Positions 55,701-64,000 of a DNA stretch of 64,000 nucleotides are shown here, piece by piece. The position numbers were made by a program, and so were the translations under genes. Within the stretch, counting starts at the first letter, position 1. Each line of letters begins with the position of its first letter. The stretch is from Antedon mediterranea. Lineage: Eukaryota; Echinodermata; Crinoidea; Comatulida; Antedonidae. The notes under the pieces are model-generated. The model was not told where the DNA came from. It saw only the letters and a list, made by a program, of their open reading frames with translations, and made no database searches. The stretch covers positions 16,071,312-16,135,311 of the forward strand of contig NC_092675.1 of NCBI RefSeq assembly GCF_964355755.1. Reading direction: 5' to 3'.

Positions 55701-58700
55701 ATTATATGTAGATTCTACGTATGACAAGCACGCGGGTTTTTATGTAAATTGGCCTTTTAGACCTAGCTGAGTTAATGTTATACGTAACTGTAATTATGGA
55801 CTCGTTAACACTCCTAGAAGAACTTTTAGTTCGTTAACTTTTTTATTTATATATATTCACCATGATTGGTTTACTACTTTTTCAGGTTTACATCGCACTA
55901 AGCGGCATCATAACAGTCGGCTTTGCAGTTTGTGTCTCCATTGGGTTTGGTTCAATCCTAGGCTTCATCTACACGCCGGTTCATTCAGTTCTGCCGTTTC
56001 TTTTACTTGGTAAGAGTATTACACAAGTTGCATATCATTCTCGATTTGAAATACTGTAGCCTATAATTAACACAACCACAACTGTGTATTACTCAAATGA
56101 CTATTTTGGCTCTGTCATGTGGCGTATGGCCGGACCGTACTTTGTTATATTGTACGTTGTCTTACCTCTACCAAGGCAATATAGATTGCTGGGGCGGATC
56201 CAGACATTTTTTAGAGGGCCACAGTCATACGGTCATAAATGATAATAATTCATTATTATTATGAATTGATGATGCATGTAATCTTTTATCATTCGACATT
56301 ATTTTCATGTTGATTACTGAATTTATTTGATTTAAATGAGCAGTTTTCAGACAATAGTTTTCCAGTAGTGTATTACCACCACGAACATTTAACATTATCT
56401 AAAATACATTTGTTAACCCAGTGTGCGTCTGGGGGGCCTAGAGAGGTAGAGGTAACCCATACCCTCACTCCAGAATACTGTTATTCTGGCTCACCACCAC
56501 GAACATTTAACATTATTTACAATACATTTGTTAACCCAGTGTGCGTCATTTAACATTATTATCTAGTATGTAGGCCTAACAACCAGCCACCTAGTTTGAC
56601 ACAATGTTTGGCTTGTTCTGCCAAATCTTGCTGTTTGCGCTTTCTCCCTCTCTCCTTACAAGGCATCTTGAAATTTTTTAGAAGTTTAAGTAGAGATCAT
56701 CACGTGTCACCACCTCTCACGATGCTCTTTGATCGGCCGCCGTAACTTAACATCGCGCGCATTGTGATAAATTTCTGTTTTTATTTGTGGGGTTAGTGTA
56801 GCCTACTCTGTGCATACTAATATACACACAAATATGTCACACGAATAAAATATTGAACCTCTAAAAAAAGGGCACCCTTAAAATTTAGATCCTCCCCAGG
56901 ATTGCCTAGTCTATACTAACTAAACTACGACCACAATAGTCCTTACTACTACTATTTATATTTAACCAAATTCATTATTTAGGTATTGGTGTGGACGACA
57001 TGTTTGTAATAGTTCAGTCCTGGGACAATTTAAGTGAGGATGAGAAAAATGAACCCGTTTCTGTGCAGTGTGCGTTAGCACTGCAACATGCGGTAAGTCG
57101 TATGTAATAAAGAAGCTGTCTGCTCTAAAATACAAGTGCGTGGAGTTACTAAAAACGACCTATGCTGCTAACTAGCTCGGCTACGACTAGTGTCCAATAC
57201 TATTATTAAGCTTAGACACGCGTGATGGAAATGAAAATCGCAGCTGTTCGTTCTACAGTGGAAAGGGTACGGACGAAAACATTGGATTCGCGCGAACACA
57301 TTCGCCTACTATGGAAAACAGGCTTAAAGCGGTGCCTTTAATGGATATCTCGAAAACGATTCGATGTTTTTTAAAGAAGTTTACCGCGAGTGTGTTTTGC
57401 GCAGCGGATCTGGAAACCTGGCATTATATTTCAAATATGCCCTATGTAACCATATCATGTATCATAGTATCGAGAAGAAATTAATTTAATGTTGAAATTC
57501 GATATTAGTATATTAAATAATCATTTATTGTCTTGCTTGTTTTATAGGGTGTTTCTATTACGGTTACATCAGTAACTGACTTTTGTGCGTTTGTGATCGG
57601 AGCAACAACCATTTTACCAGCTTTGCGTTCCTTTTGCATATTCTGTGGAATCGGCATCATTTTCTTATATTTCTTCAGCGTAGTATTTTTTACAGCGACG
57701 CTTTGTTTAGATATACGACGCGTTAAGGATAGACGTAACGCATGTTGCTGTTGCTTTCGGGCTTCAGATGACTATGAACCTTCACAATGTTCTCGAGAAA
57801 ATAGGTTACAACGGTTTTTTGAAGATATTTACGCACCTGTCTTAATAACGACTTCTGCAAAGGTAAGTGTACCGTGGTTATCCAGTACCGCAGTGGAACT
57901 TTAAAAGGCTACCCTCCCAGTAAATAAATAATAACATTGAGACGTGATGATTTGTTCTGCTTGATATTTATGCAGAAAATGTTATGTAAATACAATTGGC
58001 TTATGAATACAAGAGGCTTACAATTAAAACGTGAATTATCATCTACTCGTAGGTCGTTGTATTATTAATTACCGCTACTTTTCTTGGATTTGGTATCTGG
58101 GGTTTGTTGGAATTGAAACAGTATTTTGACTTTAGATGGTTTTTACCACCGGATAGCTACACAATAGATTTCATAGATGTCTCTGAGAAGGTAAGTACTG
58201 TTTAGTAGTTAGGCATATGCATCTGTTCGTGTCAAATATTTAGGCGCACCTTGAGACTGAGAGCTACACAGGTTTAAGCAAATGCATACAAGCATAGAAT
58301 CGTACACAGTGTTGATTATGTTGTCGTTCTATCAACAGTATTATCCACGGAGTGGTCTACCATCGTCAATATACTTAAACGAAATAGATGTTTTTAACGA
58401 ACGATCTACTATTGATGCTCTTTACGAAGATGCTAAACAAGATCCTTATGTAGATCCTGCGTCGTTCGAGAGTTGGTATAATCGGTTTGGAGAGTGGATT
58501 CAGGCGAATAAGCAAAACACACTCGGATACAATAATGCCACGATGTGGCCTGACACAAGGGACACCTTTTACACATGGTTGTTTCAGTTTTTAAACGATC
58601 CTACTGGAGGAATTCATACACCGGATATTATTTTTGATGAAACTATGAATATTACCGTAAGTGTAACACATTGTAGCCTATTTTAACACTTTAGGAATTA

Positions 58701-61092
58701 AATTGGCATGATCTATAATACTGAGCGAGTTCTCAATGGTTTGAGTAGTGGGATAATGTTGTAGGCCTATTGGGGAAAGAGAAACCAGAAACGTTTAACC
58801 ATGCTAAATATATATATATATTTTTATATACTGTACATAATATTCAAAGATTGTTAAAATTGTATTTGTGTATGTGCATGGCCCAGTGAAAAACAAACAG
58901 GGGTTGATCTGGGCCTACTTGGTTAAATAAAGTTTAATTGATTTGTCATAATTACTACTGTTTTATAGACCCTATTTATCATGTTTTTCTGTATCCTGCC
59001 TGTCCTGTTTAGTCTTATCTTCAATTGTATTTAATCGTTTTTGAACAGTCTTCTCGGATTAACTTCAATCACGTGGTTTTCCAAGGATCAGCGGAGGAAG
59101 TAAAAGGCATGGATTCTATGCTGGAACGTGTCAGTAGTGTTCAATTCGAAGGAGATGGGAATGCATTCGTTTTCAGTCCTTTTTACTTGGACTACGAGTC
59201 GAACAAGGTTTACGAAATGTCCAATACTTCTTGTATTTAATTGGTATTGATCTTGTTAGTAGTCCTAGTAATGACATTTAATTTACAAAATGAAATATGG
59301 CAAACCAATAAGTGTAACACTGTAAAGCACTTTCTACACTATCAAACTTTATATGACAACAAAATTAGATATACACATGGATGGACACGATGACGTAAAT
59401 AGTACTAAACAAATTTGAGTAAATCACACTTTTTTTGTCAAACTAGTTTGATAGTGTAGATTAATACACAATATAGGCATAATAGTATAACACTTTTTTT
59501 ATATAAAAATAAATAACAGTCTAAATTCGTTACCTCTTTTTAAGGTGATTCAAGATGAGCTACTTCGAAATATGGGCCTAGCATGTGCTTGTGTATTTGT
59601 CATAATTTTGCTGCTACTTGCAAATTTACTCACTTGCTGTCTCGTCTTCATGTCAGTTTTATTTACTCTGGTAAGTATCACAACCTTAAAAGATTCGAAA
59701 CAATAATATTCACACGCTCTGTGATTCGACTAAAACCCCAAATCATGCTCTGCTTATGGAGGAATTACCTGCTCTACTCGAAAAGCATGTACGAACTATA
59801 CTACTGTAGGCCCTATTTGCTTTATGAATCGGAAACTGAAATTCCAGTATACATCGTCTGTATAAATAGTCGTAACAGGCATGATATTTTTGTTAGTTCT
59901 ATTCACACTGGTGTCAGTACTGCATCTATTACGATATCTTTATTTTTGTAATTCACAATATTCAGATTATTAATTGGACCCCATTGGAAACAATGTCTAT
60001 CAGGTTTTACTTTTTCTTTTTGTTGACTTTTGCCAAATAAAATCAAACTAACTTTCCTTATAGATTGATCTAGCTGGATTTGCTCATCATTGGGGTTTGA
60101 CTATTGACACAGTGGTAACAATTAACTTGATTCTATCTATCGGCATTGCTATTGATTATGCAGCTCACATAGGTCATAGTTTTATGACAGTAACAGGCAC
60201 TAAAAACGGTAAGTATATTGTATTTATTACGGTACTGCTTGTGGCCTCAGTAATAAACAATTTAAAAATTATTAATCATAAAATGGCATTAAATAAGGTT
60301 TTGTCTGATGTGTCCCTGCTAGTCAAAATGTAGAAATCTCCTACAATAAATTGGAATATTTTATCATTATATAATAATTTACATATTTTGACATCCTTGA
60401 TCATATCGGTTGAATATTGGTTGATTAAATATTTTGACCTTTTGAATATGTATTGTAGGCCAACTTTCAATCTAGCTATTGATGAACCATTTCTGTTTTA
60501 ATTTACGTTGTTGTGATACAGAACGTGCACAGAAAGCAATTACTTGTATTGCGCCTGCAGTTTTCAACGGCGGCTTGAGTACATTACTTGCATTCATTAT
60601 GTTATCAATATCTCAATCTTATATATTCAAGACATTTTTTAAGGTAAGTTAAGTTTATAACAAAAATAACGTTTGTAACTGTCTGTAAATAAATCAATCA
60701 GAGTAATTAGCAAGAATTATTATGCGCGTAGTTGAAACTATTCAACGTCTTCGTTCCAATGAATTAATGACGCAGCACTACACGAACAGCAATCGAAATG
60801 CGTTATTATTAGACTAATGATGATATTTTTTATTTTTATATAGGTGTTTTTATTGGTTGTTTTATTCGGTTTATTCCACGGTCTAGTATTACTGCCAGTT
60901 TTACTTAGTTGGTTCGGCCCAGCACCATATGCGTCAGCGCTTATTTCACCTACTGGTACCGATATCAGTGTAAACGGCCATGTCATCGGTAATGTGGAAT
61001 CACAGATGAGTTCAGACACCAAACACTTTGATAACTCTGCCTACAATTCAGCAATCGACGAAAAGGAGAATGGCGAGGTGGAAAAGATTTAA
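45874..61092 (+). CDS. PTCHD3: Patched-domain protein 3-like (RND/sterol-sensing)
   Basis: Seventeen coding exons with GT-AG introns: 45874-45953, 47422-47665, 48340-48407, 48740-48856, 49722-49863, 50328-50422, 55420-55540, 55886-56009, 56983-57092, 57548-57862, 58053-58190, 58339-58656, 59049-59207, 59545-59670, 60064-60208, 60522-60643 and 60844-61092. They total 2673 nt, i.e. 890 residues plus stop. The ATG has A at -3 and G at +4 and follows an in-frame TAA. TM1 is at ~residues 36-58 (WICIFVSVVVTIGFGIGF). Extracellular loop 1 follows, then the sterol-sensing domain (~262-440) with GIGVDD at 331-336. Loop 2 spans ~495-680 (FDFRWFLPPDSY). A second six-helix set holds the paired motif SIGIAIDYAAHIGH (Asp750). 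Acidic residues in TM4 and TM10 are those used for ion coupling in Patched/NPC1/RND proteins. The Asn/Ser-rich tail is cytosolic. The exact paralogue among PTCHD3/PTR-type proteins is uncertain. The donor after 59207 (GTTTAC) is weak. Confidence 0.93.
46536..46567. repeat. 32-bp perfect palindrome
   Basis: The two 16-base arms starting CATGGAGTTATAAAAT are exactly inverted with no spacer. It is bordered by a direct repeat of GGTTGATTCAT on both sides. It lies in the first intron of the PTCHD3-like gene, about 0.6 kb after exon 1. Confidence 0.95.
46726..46762 (+). repeat. (TAA)n microsatellite
   Basis: An uninterrupted run of about twelve ATA/TAA triplets in intron 1 of the PTCHD3-like gene. 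Confidence 0.95.
46896..46922. repeat. perfect 12-bp-stem hairpin
   Basis: CAGGGAGATGTA, TTT, TACATCTCCCTG: a perfect stem with a three-base loop. It is possibly the tip of a MITE. Confidence 0.85.
47924..48075. mobile_element. MITE family M1
   Basis: AAGGTCTGTCTACACTGTCA on the left, TTTGTCAAACTAGTTTGATA and GTAGACAGAGCTG on the right, with GGACACGATGATGTCATTAT in the centre. It is in intron 2 of the PTCHD3-like gene. Confidence 0.8.
48597..48714. mobile_element. MITE family M2, near-palindromic copy
   Basis: TTCCCACTATGACGCAACGC opens it and GCGTTGCGTCCTAATGTAAA closes it, with TTGACCAATCACAAGCGATA facing CGCTTATCATTGGTCAACT. Almost the whole element folds on itself. It ends 25 bp before exon 48740-48856. 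Confidence 0.85.
48886..48990 (-). repeat. CR1/L2-like 3' end fragment with (ATT)n tail
   Basis: An (AAT)n run followed by AGATTTTTATAGCGCACATA. Read on the minus strand this is a GCGCTATAAAAAT-type end plus a triplet tail, resembling the 3' end of the element at 52603-54869 (GCGCTATACAAG then AATAAT). Confidence 0.5.
49604..49660. repeat. one-ended arm of the 39660-40434 element
   Basis: CTGCTCAAGTTAGTGTTTAC followed by CGACCAACCGACCGACATAG and TGAGCTGTAG matches the left arm at 39700-39760. It ends ~60 bp before exon 49722-49863. Confidence 0.75.
50215..50294. repeat. AATAAACGCC-type fragment with 17-bp-arm hairpin
   Basis: GTGTTTATTTGAGGGGG and GGGCGTTTATTAGAATAA are family words. 50259-50275 and 50278-50294 are perfect 17-bp inverted arms separated by TT. 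The hairpin lies about 33 bp upstream of exon 50328-50422. Confidence 0.8.
50464..50875. mobile_element. MITE family M2, two copies plus a fragment in tandem
   Basis: Copy one is ~50464-50632, ending GTGTGAACCAAGCTTTGTTC. A fragment follows at 50633-50683. Copy two is 50684-50875, opening GTGGTTCCCACTAGCGACGC and closing TTCTAGTGGGAACCAAGCTT. Both carry mirrored GACCAATsACAAGCG blocks. The minus-strand open frame at 50456-50749 lies inside these repeats and is not a gene. Confidence 0.85.
50876..52240. other. PTCHD3-like intron 6, 5' part, nothing recognised
   Basis: Intronic DNA without recognised elements. It contains acceptor-like TTTTGTTTTCAG near 51425 followed by AAAGTCCATCTATAGG, but no conserved Patched sequence follows. 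Confidence 0.4.
52603..54869 (+). mobile_element. CR1/L2-like LINE inserted in the older LINE
   Basis: Flanked by the direct repeat AATATGCC (52595-52602 and 54870-54877), an 8-bp target duplication. The 5' end is truncated inside the apurinic endonuclease: TLDLLITRG and YYISDHCFVETILSRPKPK are its last motifs. The reverse transcriptase follows. The 3' end reads GCGCTATACAAG then (TAA)n, the short tandem tail typical of CR1/L2 elements. Little decay indicates a relatively recent insertion. Confidence 0.9.
52740..54797 (+). CDS. non-LTR retrotransposon reverse transcriptase (ORF2 C-part)
   Basis: An open frame of 685 codons. The first codon shown is TTG, not a true start; the frame opens after a TAG ~45 bp upstream, and the endonuclease frame just before is shifted. 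In order: pre-RT block DLRNSYERYLRLAKYEFING, NYRPVSNLSFVSKLVERACL, the palm motif CIDLSAAFDTVNHEVLLDVL, SVPQGSICGPVLYTIYASTL, the catalytic MGYADDHSVYDS, thumb YLGVNIDDQLSFKNHIRDKC, and C-terminal YANALYYGLPA and GPTIWNRLPSHIK. It would copy element RNA at a nicked target. There is no intact endonuclease, so this copy is not autonomous. It is in sense orientation inside intron 6 of the PTCHD3-like gene. Confidence 0.92.
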   Translation: MANHYNTQLLAALDKHAPIVEKTTTVRRSLPWFDDEANVLKKQLLCAEKTLRKSATDENRSAYNDLRNSYERYLRLAKYEFINGAIKEAGNNSKKLYKIVFELIGRRKNNPLPPHETDKQLADDFISFFMGKIEKIREELEHFPLYEQERLMANEFIAFQEVSEDDVRKLIICAKPTTCSTDPLPSTLVKQHLDTLLPLITRMINNSLCNGVFAHRWKISVIKPLIKKKGVKCILRNYRPVSNLSFVSKLVERACLNQFIAYVENNTLLPAYQSAYRKGFSTETALVKLTNDVLWNMELQRVSALVCIDLSAAFDTVNHEVLLDVLQNKFGVANAALNWFNTYLRPRFANVTIGETNSETANFSFSVPQGSICGPVLYTIYASTLQDHISKFDISVMGYADDHSVYDSFNPNSSSSMENTITKLQECLISINDWMKSNRLKMNSEKTEFILLGSRAQLLKCEKDHIIVCQDRIPRGSSVKYLGVNIDDQLSFKNHIRDKCRTIAVNLYYIRQIRKFLSKDLCQQLVQSLVLSHIDYANALYYGLPANILAPMKRLLHQAAKIIVRKGRYDSATNAMRSLHWLPMSHRCQFKIACLVWRSLKGSAPSYLRDILTVRNVSRSTRSSTSNYNLTIPRTKRKTFADRSFAVAGPTIWNRLPSHIKHLDDYNQFKKHLKALYFKQCYDTN
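55581..55757. mobile_element. MITE family M3, copy 2
   Basis: AAGGGCAATTTAAACAGACA on the left and TATGTAAATTGGCCTTTT on the right. Inner GAATCTATGTTATTACGTAT is mirrored by ATGTAGATTCTACGTATGAC. It lies in intron 7 of the PTCHD3-like gene, 41 bp after exon 55420-55540. Confidence 0.75.
56375..56547 (+). repeat. local direct duplication, ~55 bp
   Basis: ACCACGAACATTTAACATTA, then ATACATTTGTTAACCCAGTG and TGCGTC, appear twice about 115 bp apart with slight divergence, in intron 8 of the PTCHD3-like gene. Confidence 0.8.
59323..59460. mobile_element. MITE family M1
   Basis: AAAGCACTTTCTACACTATC on the left and GTCAAACTAGTTTGATAGTG then TAGA on the right, with GGACACGATGACGT in the centre. It is in intron 13 of the PTCHD3-like gene, beyond the weak donor at 59208. 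Confidence 0.8.
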
Positions 61093-61922
61093 AGTATTCA
61101 GCCGGCAACTGTTTTTTTAAATTGCCTCTATCCGTCTTAAATAGGACGACTTTAGAGATTGATGCAAAGTCACTCGTAACTTGTATAAATGAAAATAGAT
61201 TATAGATAAGATATTGAAGAGATGCAGGTTCAATTACTACAAATTAATTCTGATTTACGATTATAAGAGCTAAAGCAACTAGTCTAAAAGTGAAGTGGTT
61301 GGTGTTGAACTGCAGAATTACATTTTTAAACAAATATCATTAGTTGATGATGTGGCCCTTTCATTCTACTTAGTTATAGCGTTAACCCTACATTACATTC
61401 CAATACCTCTTTACAATGTTATGTATTGTCTAATTATAAAATTAATGTTTATAGTGATGTCAGTATTGTTGGTACTAGTTAATTTAATATAAATCTTTTA
61501 ATCTAAATTATAAACATTTCGTAAACGAGTAATATAAAAGATAATCATTTAGAATTTAGAATTTTGATTTGAAGTGAGGTGCGTTTGTATTAAGCTTGTT
61601 TACATTAAGTAGCTCATGTTGTAGTAGTTTAAGCATGGATAAATTAATTTCTCCGTGGTTTAAGCAGGGAGGTGTAACTCTCAGGTTTAAGTAGTTTAGT
61701 CGCAAGGAAAGGACTTTCAAACGTTATTCACCAAATACTGTTTTGTTACCTTTGTGAATTCACGTGTATATATATATATTATAATATTTATTTAGTTGTA
61801 GTTGCAAACATAACGTATCTATTTTCTACTTTTACCAGTACTGATACCGAGTACAGTTACTAAATACCTCATTTCTACAGCGCTTTTTTCATGAATGCAA
61901 AAATGCATTATGACTGGGATTG
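61093..61922. other. PTCHD3-like 3' flank, likely 3' UTR
   Basis: AT-rich sequence after the stop codon. I see no clear AATAAA close to the stop. The 65-codon frame at 61295-61492 is hydrophobic but shows no conservation I recognise. Confidence 0.4.
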
Positions 61923-62048
61923 AAGCTTGGTTCACACAACAAGTAAATTAAGCAATCACAACTCGTTAGATCACATAAACTGTTGCTTGTGATTGGTCAA
62001 CGCACTTGCGCTGTCTAAGTTGCGTCCTTTAAGTGGGAACCAAGCTTT
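61923..62048. mobile_element. MITE family M2
   Basis: AAGCTTGGTTCACACAACAA opens it and AAGTGGGAACCAAGCTT closes it. Inner AATCACAACTCG faces CTTGTGATTGGTCAACGCAC. It lies in the 3' flank of the PTCHD3-like gene. Confidence 0.85.
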
Positions 62049-63060
62049 AGAATTTAGTAATAATATTACGAACTCGTAGGCTACTGGGTCCGTCTCCTTT
62101 AGAGGCACCGAATAAGTATTAATGTATAAGCCATTTTGGTAAATATTTATTGAGAAAGTGGAGTGGATAAGCAAACTCAAGCAATATTTAAAAGAACAAT
62201 AATATGAGAACAATACGTATATATACCCCCAATCTTTCTTTGGATTTGGATCCGTCAAATCATTGATCTAACCTCCCTAGCAGCATATAGTCTTTCTCTT
62301 AGTTTCTTTTGGCTTAACACTAGTTTGATTATTTCATTTAATACGCAGAAATATATTGGTCGATTGATTGGCTATATTGGTATATCAGATTAGAGGTCGT
62401 AACATCGAATAATTAATTTAATCAGCAAAGAGTAATGTTACCGAATTCAGAATAAATATTCGAATGAGAACACAATAGGCCTAGCACTTAAAAGAAAAAT
62501 ATGAGATTGAATACAAATTTTAAAGCAATATCAATTTTAAACGCACAAACTCTAAAAGAATACGAAGTTAGGTTATGATTATATTGATAATATAAAAGTG
62601 ATAAATGAATGAATTGCTTAAAGCCAAATTCGATGATATACCTCACATCTTGAATATCCTATTATTGTTAACACAGCAGCTTTTAAGTTATTTAGTTTAC
62701 CAAGGTTTACATTTTTACAATAATAAATTATACTATGCTTTACATTAATTTTTCTCTCTCTTATTTTCGGAATAATTTGAAAAGCGCCATAAGTTTTTGT
62801 AATTGTTAGTGCGATTCTCCCTCTTGTCTAGTAATACATTCTTTTAATTGCACGAAGCGTCTTTCGCTGCACCAAAAATACCACCAATGTACCCAAATTA
62901 ATGGTGTGATAAGGTGGGTATATCAGGCAAATAAGATTTTACAAACACATAAATTGAATCAGAAGGGGTGACGATGTTTGTGTTTATCAAACCCATTTGA
63001 CAGACTTAGACTTTTTGTATTATCAATCCTATAATGTATAGGTCCATGATCAAATGATTG
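62049..63060. other. intergenic, nothing recognised
   Basis: AT-rich DNA without coding blocks, tandem arrays or inverted ends that I can support. Confidence 0.4.
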
Positions 63061-63077
63061 TGTATGTATCTTGCATA

Positions 63078-63271
63078 TCAACAAATCCGAACCCTAATAC
63101 ATGACTTATAGTTATCTGACGTCATTTCAATAATCTTTTGATAAACTAACGTTTCCGTTTTTCGACGCTTAACGAGAAAACAAGTAATTCCAATCCCAAC
63201 AAAAATACAACCAGTGATGCAGACAACACAACACAATATTATACGGTAGGATTTTGTCAATAAACTTTATA
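63078..63271 (-). CDS. candidate transmembrane exon of an unknown gene
   Basis: On the minus strand, after an acceptor-like GTACACCTCTTAG, an open frame runs ~64 codons to TGA. It encodes a helix ILCCVVCITGCIFVGIGITC followed by FLVKRRKTE, i.e. a single membrane span with a basic stop-transfer and a short cytosolic tail. This pattern suits the last exon of a type I membrane protein whose upstream exons lie beyond the right edge. There is no internal ATG start before the helix. No family is recognised, and chance remains possible. Confidence 0.3.
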
Positions 63272-63462
63272 CTAAGAGGTGTACAGTGATATATAAAGAA
63301 TAATTTTTTCTAAACAGAACTACATGTTATAATAATAATCTATTGAAGCTACACTTTTACAACCGTGGCACGTCAGGTTCATACACGGTGCGTTCTTAAA
63401 AATATATGTATACAAAATCAAAACAACAAACCGATACAAAAATAATAATCACGATCGCTGTC

Positions 63463-63540
63463 AGGCCCGTAGCCAGGGGGGTTTTATGGTTCGGGCGAAC
63501 CCCCCCCCCCCCCCCCCTTTACAGCGAACCCCCCTTAACC
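63463..63540. repeat. GGCCCGTAGCCAGGGGGG element end with C-tract
   Basis: CAGGCCCGTAGCCAGGGGGG is followed by GAACCCCCC and an 18-base C run (63500-63517). Similar text (CAGGCCCATAGCCAGAATAC, GAGGGGGATTTTCTTG) is at 27165-27205. It resembles the end of a common transposon family in marine invertebrates. The open frames across it are compositional. Confidence 0.5.
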
Positions 63541-64000
63541 GACTGCGAACCCCATCCCCGACATGCCCAATACCTCACCCTCATCTCCGAAAATCGTCCA
63601 AATACGTGCCCCACAGTACAAAAAGTTGTTCGTAAATTGAAAAATTCGTAAACTCGTTCGAAATAACTCATACAGTACCTTCTTCCCTGTATGAGCGTAC
63701 TTCGAGCGATACGTGTCTGTAAATTTCTAAGAGTTGCAAATGAATTGCCGATTTTAACCTGAAAAATAAATGTTTGGTCCCTGCATGTAACATGATATTG
63801 ACGCGTCTCACAGCGAGCTGGGGCACGAACGATTCGTACAAAGGACACCGCCAGACAACTGCGTACCAATTGTTTAGATCACTGGCAGTCAGACAGCATG
63901 CATAAAGTATAGCCTTCCGACATACATCAGTATTTATGTGTGGCTATGAAGTGTAATGTATCATAGAGGATCATAGTGAATATTAATATTTTACACTATA

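Noticed and set aside
59583-59951. 122-codon plus-strand frame
   Set aside because: It overlaps exon 59545-59670 of the PTCHD3-like gene in another frame and runs into intron.
63519-63869. 116-codon minus-strand frame
   Set aside because: It begins in a C/G-tract repeat end and shows no conserved motif.

Overview
The window is AT-rich, intron-rich animal genomic DNA. It holds three spliced protein-coding genes and a dense load of transposable elements, mostly short inverted-repeat elements (MITEs) and truncated non-LTR retrotransposons. There are no operons, rRNA genes, intact tRNAs or CRISPR arrays. The proteins look like those of a marine deuterostome. An echinoderm is my best guess, from the style of the repeats, the recurrent word TAGGCCTA and the vertebrate-like gene order; the sequence does not prove it.

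Region by region. (1) 3.4-14.6 kb, + strand: ten coding exons of TRAPPC13, a TRAPP III trafficking subunit; the first ~16 codons were not found. Its introns hold several minisatellites and MITEs, and its stop codon lies inside a 76-bp tandem triplication. (2) 18.4-29.1 kb, - strand: SGTA/SGTB, a TPR co-chaperone, in ten coding exons that sum to exactly 360 codons including the stop. TRAPPC13 and SGT converge tail to tail, as I recall TRAPPC13 and SGTB doing in human, so this looks like conserved microsynteny. (3) 29-45.8 kb: gene-poor DNA with foldback elements, a 3-kb Mutator-like element with ~0.45-0.5-kb inverted repeats and a 10-bp target duplication, a decayed C-type lectin domain, another unidentified decayed coding region, and LINE fragments. 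(4) 45.9-61.1 kb, + strand: a PTCHD3-like Patched-family membrane protein in 17 coding exons that sum to 891 codons including the stop. Its sixth intron carries an older LINE interrupted by a younger CR1/L2-like LINE with a 685-codon open reverse transcriptase and an 8-bp target duplication. (5) 61-64 kb: 3' flank, one MITE and a possible minus-strand transmembrane exon.

The genes act in separate processes: vesicle tethering and autophagy, chaperone-assisted handling of tail-anchored proteins, and sterol-sensing/RND-type membrane transport. I found no new multi-gene system. The most unusual content is structural: a nested transposon stack filling SGT intron 1, a LINE starting a few bases from an SGT splice donor, a hairpin-bearing 67-bp satellite, the repeat that spans the TRAPPC13 stop codon, and the lectin relic.
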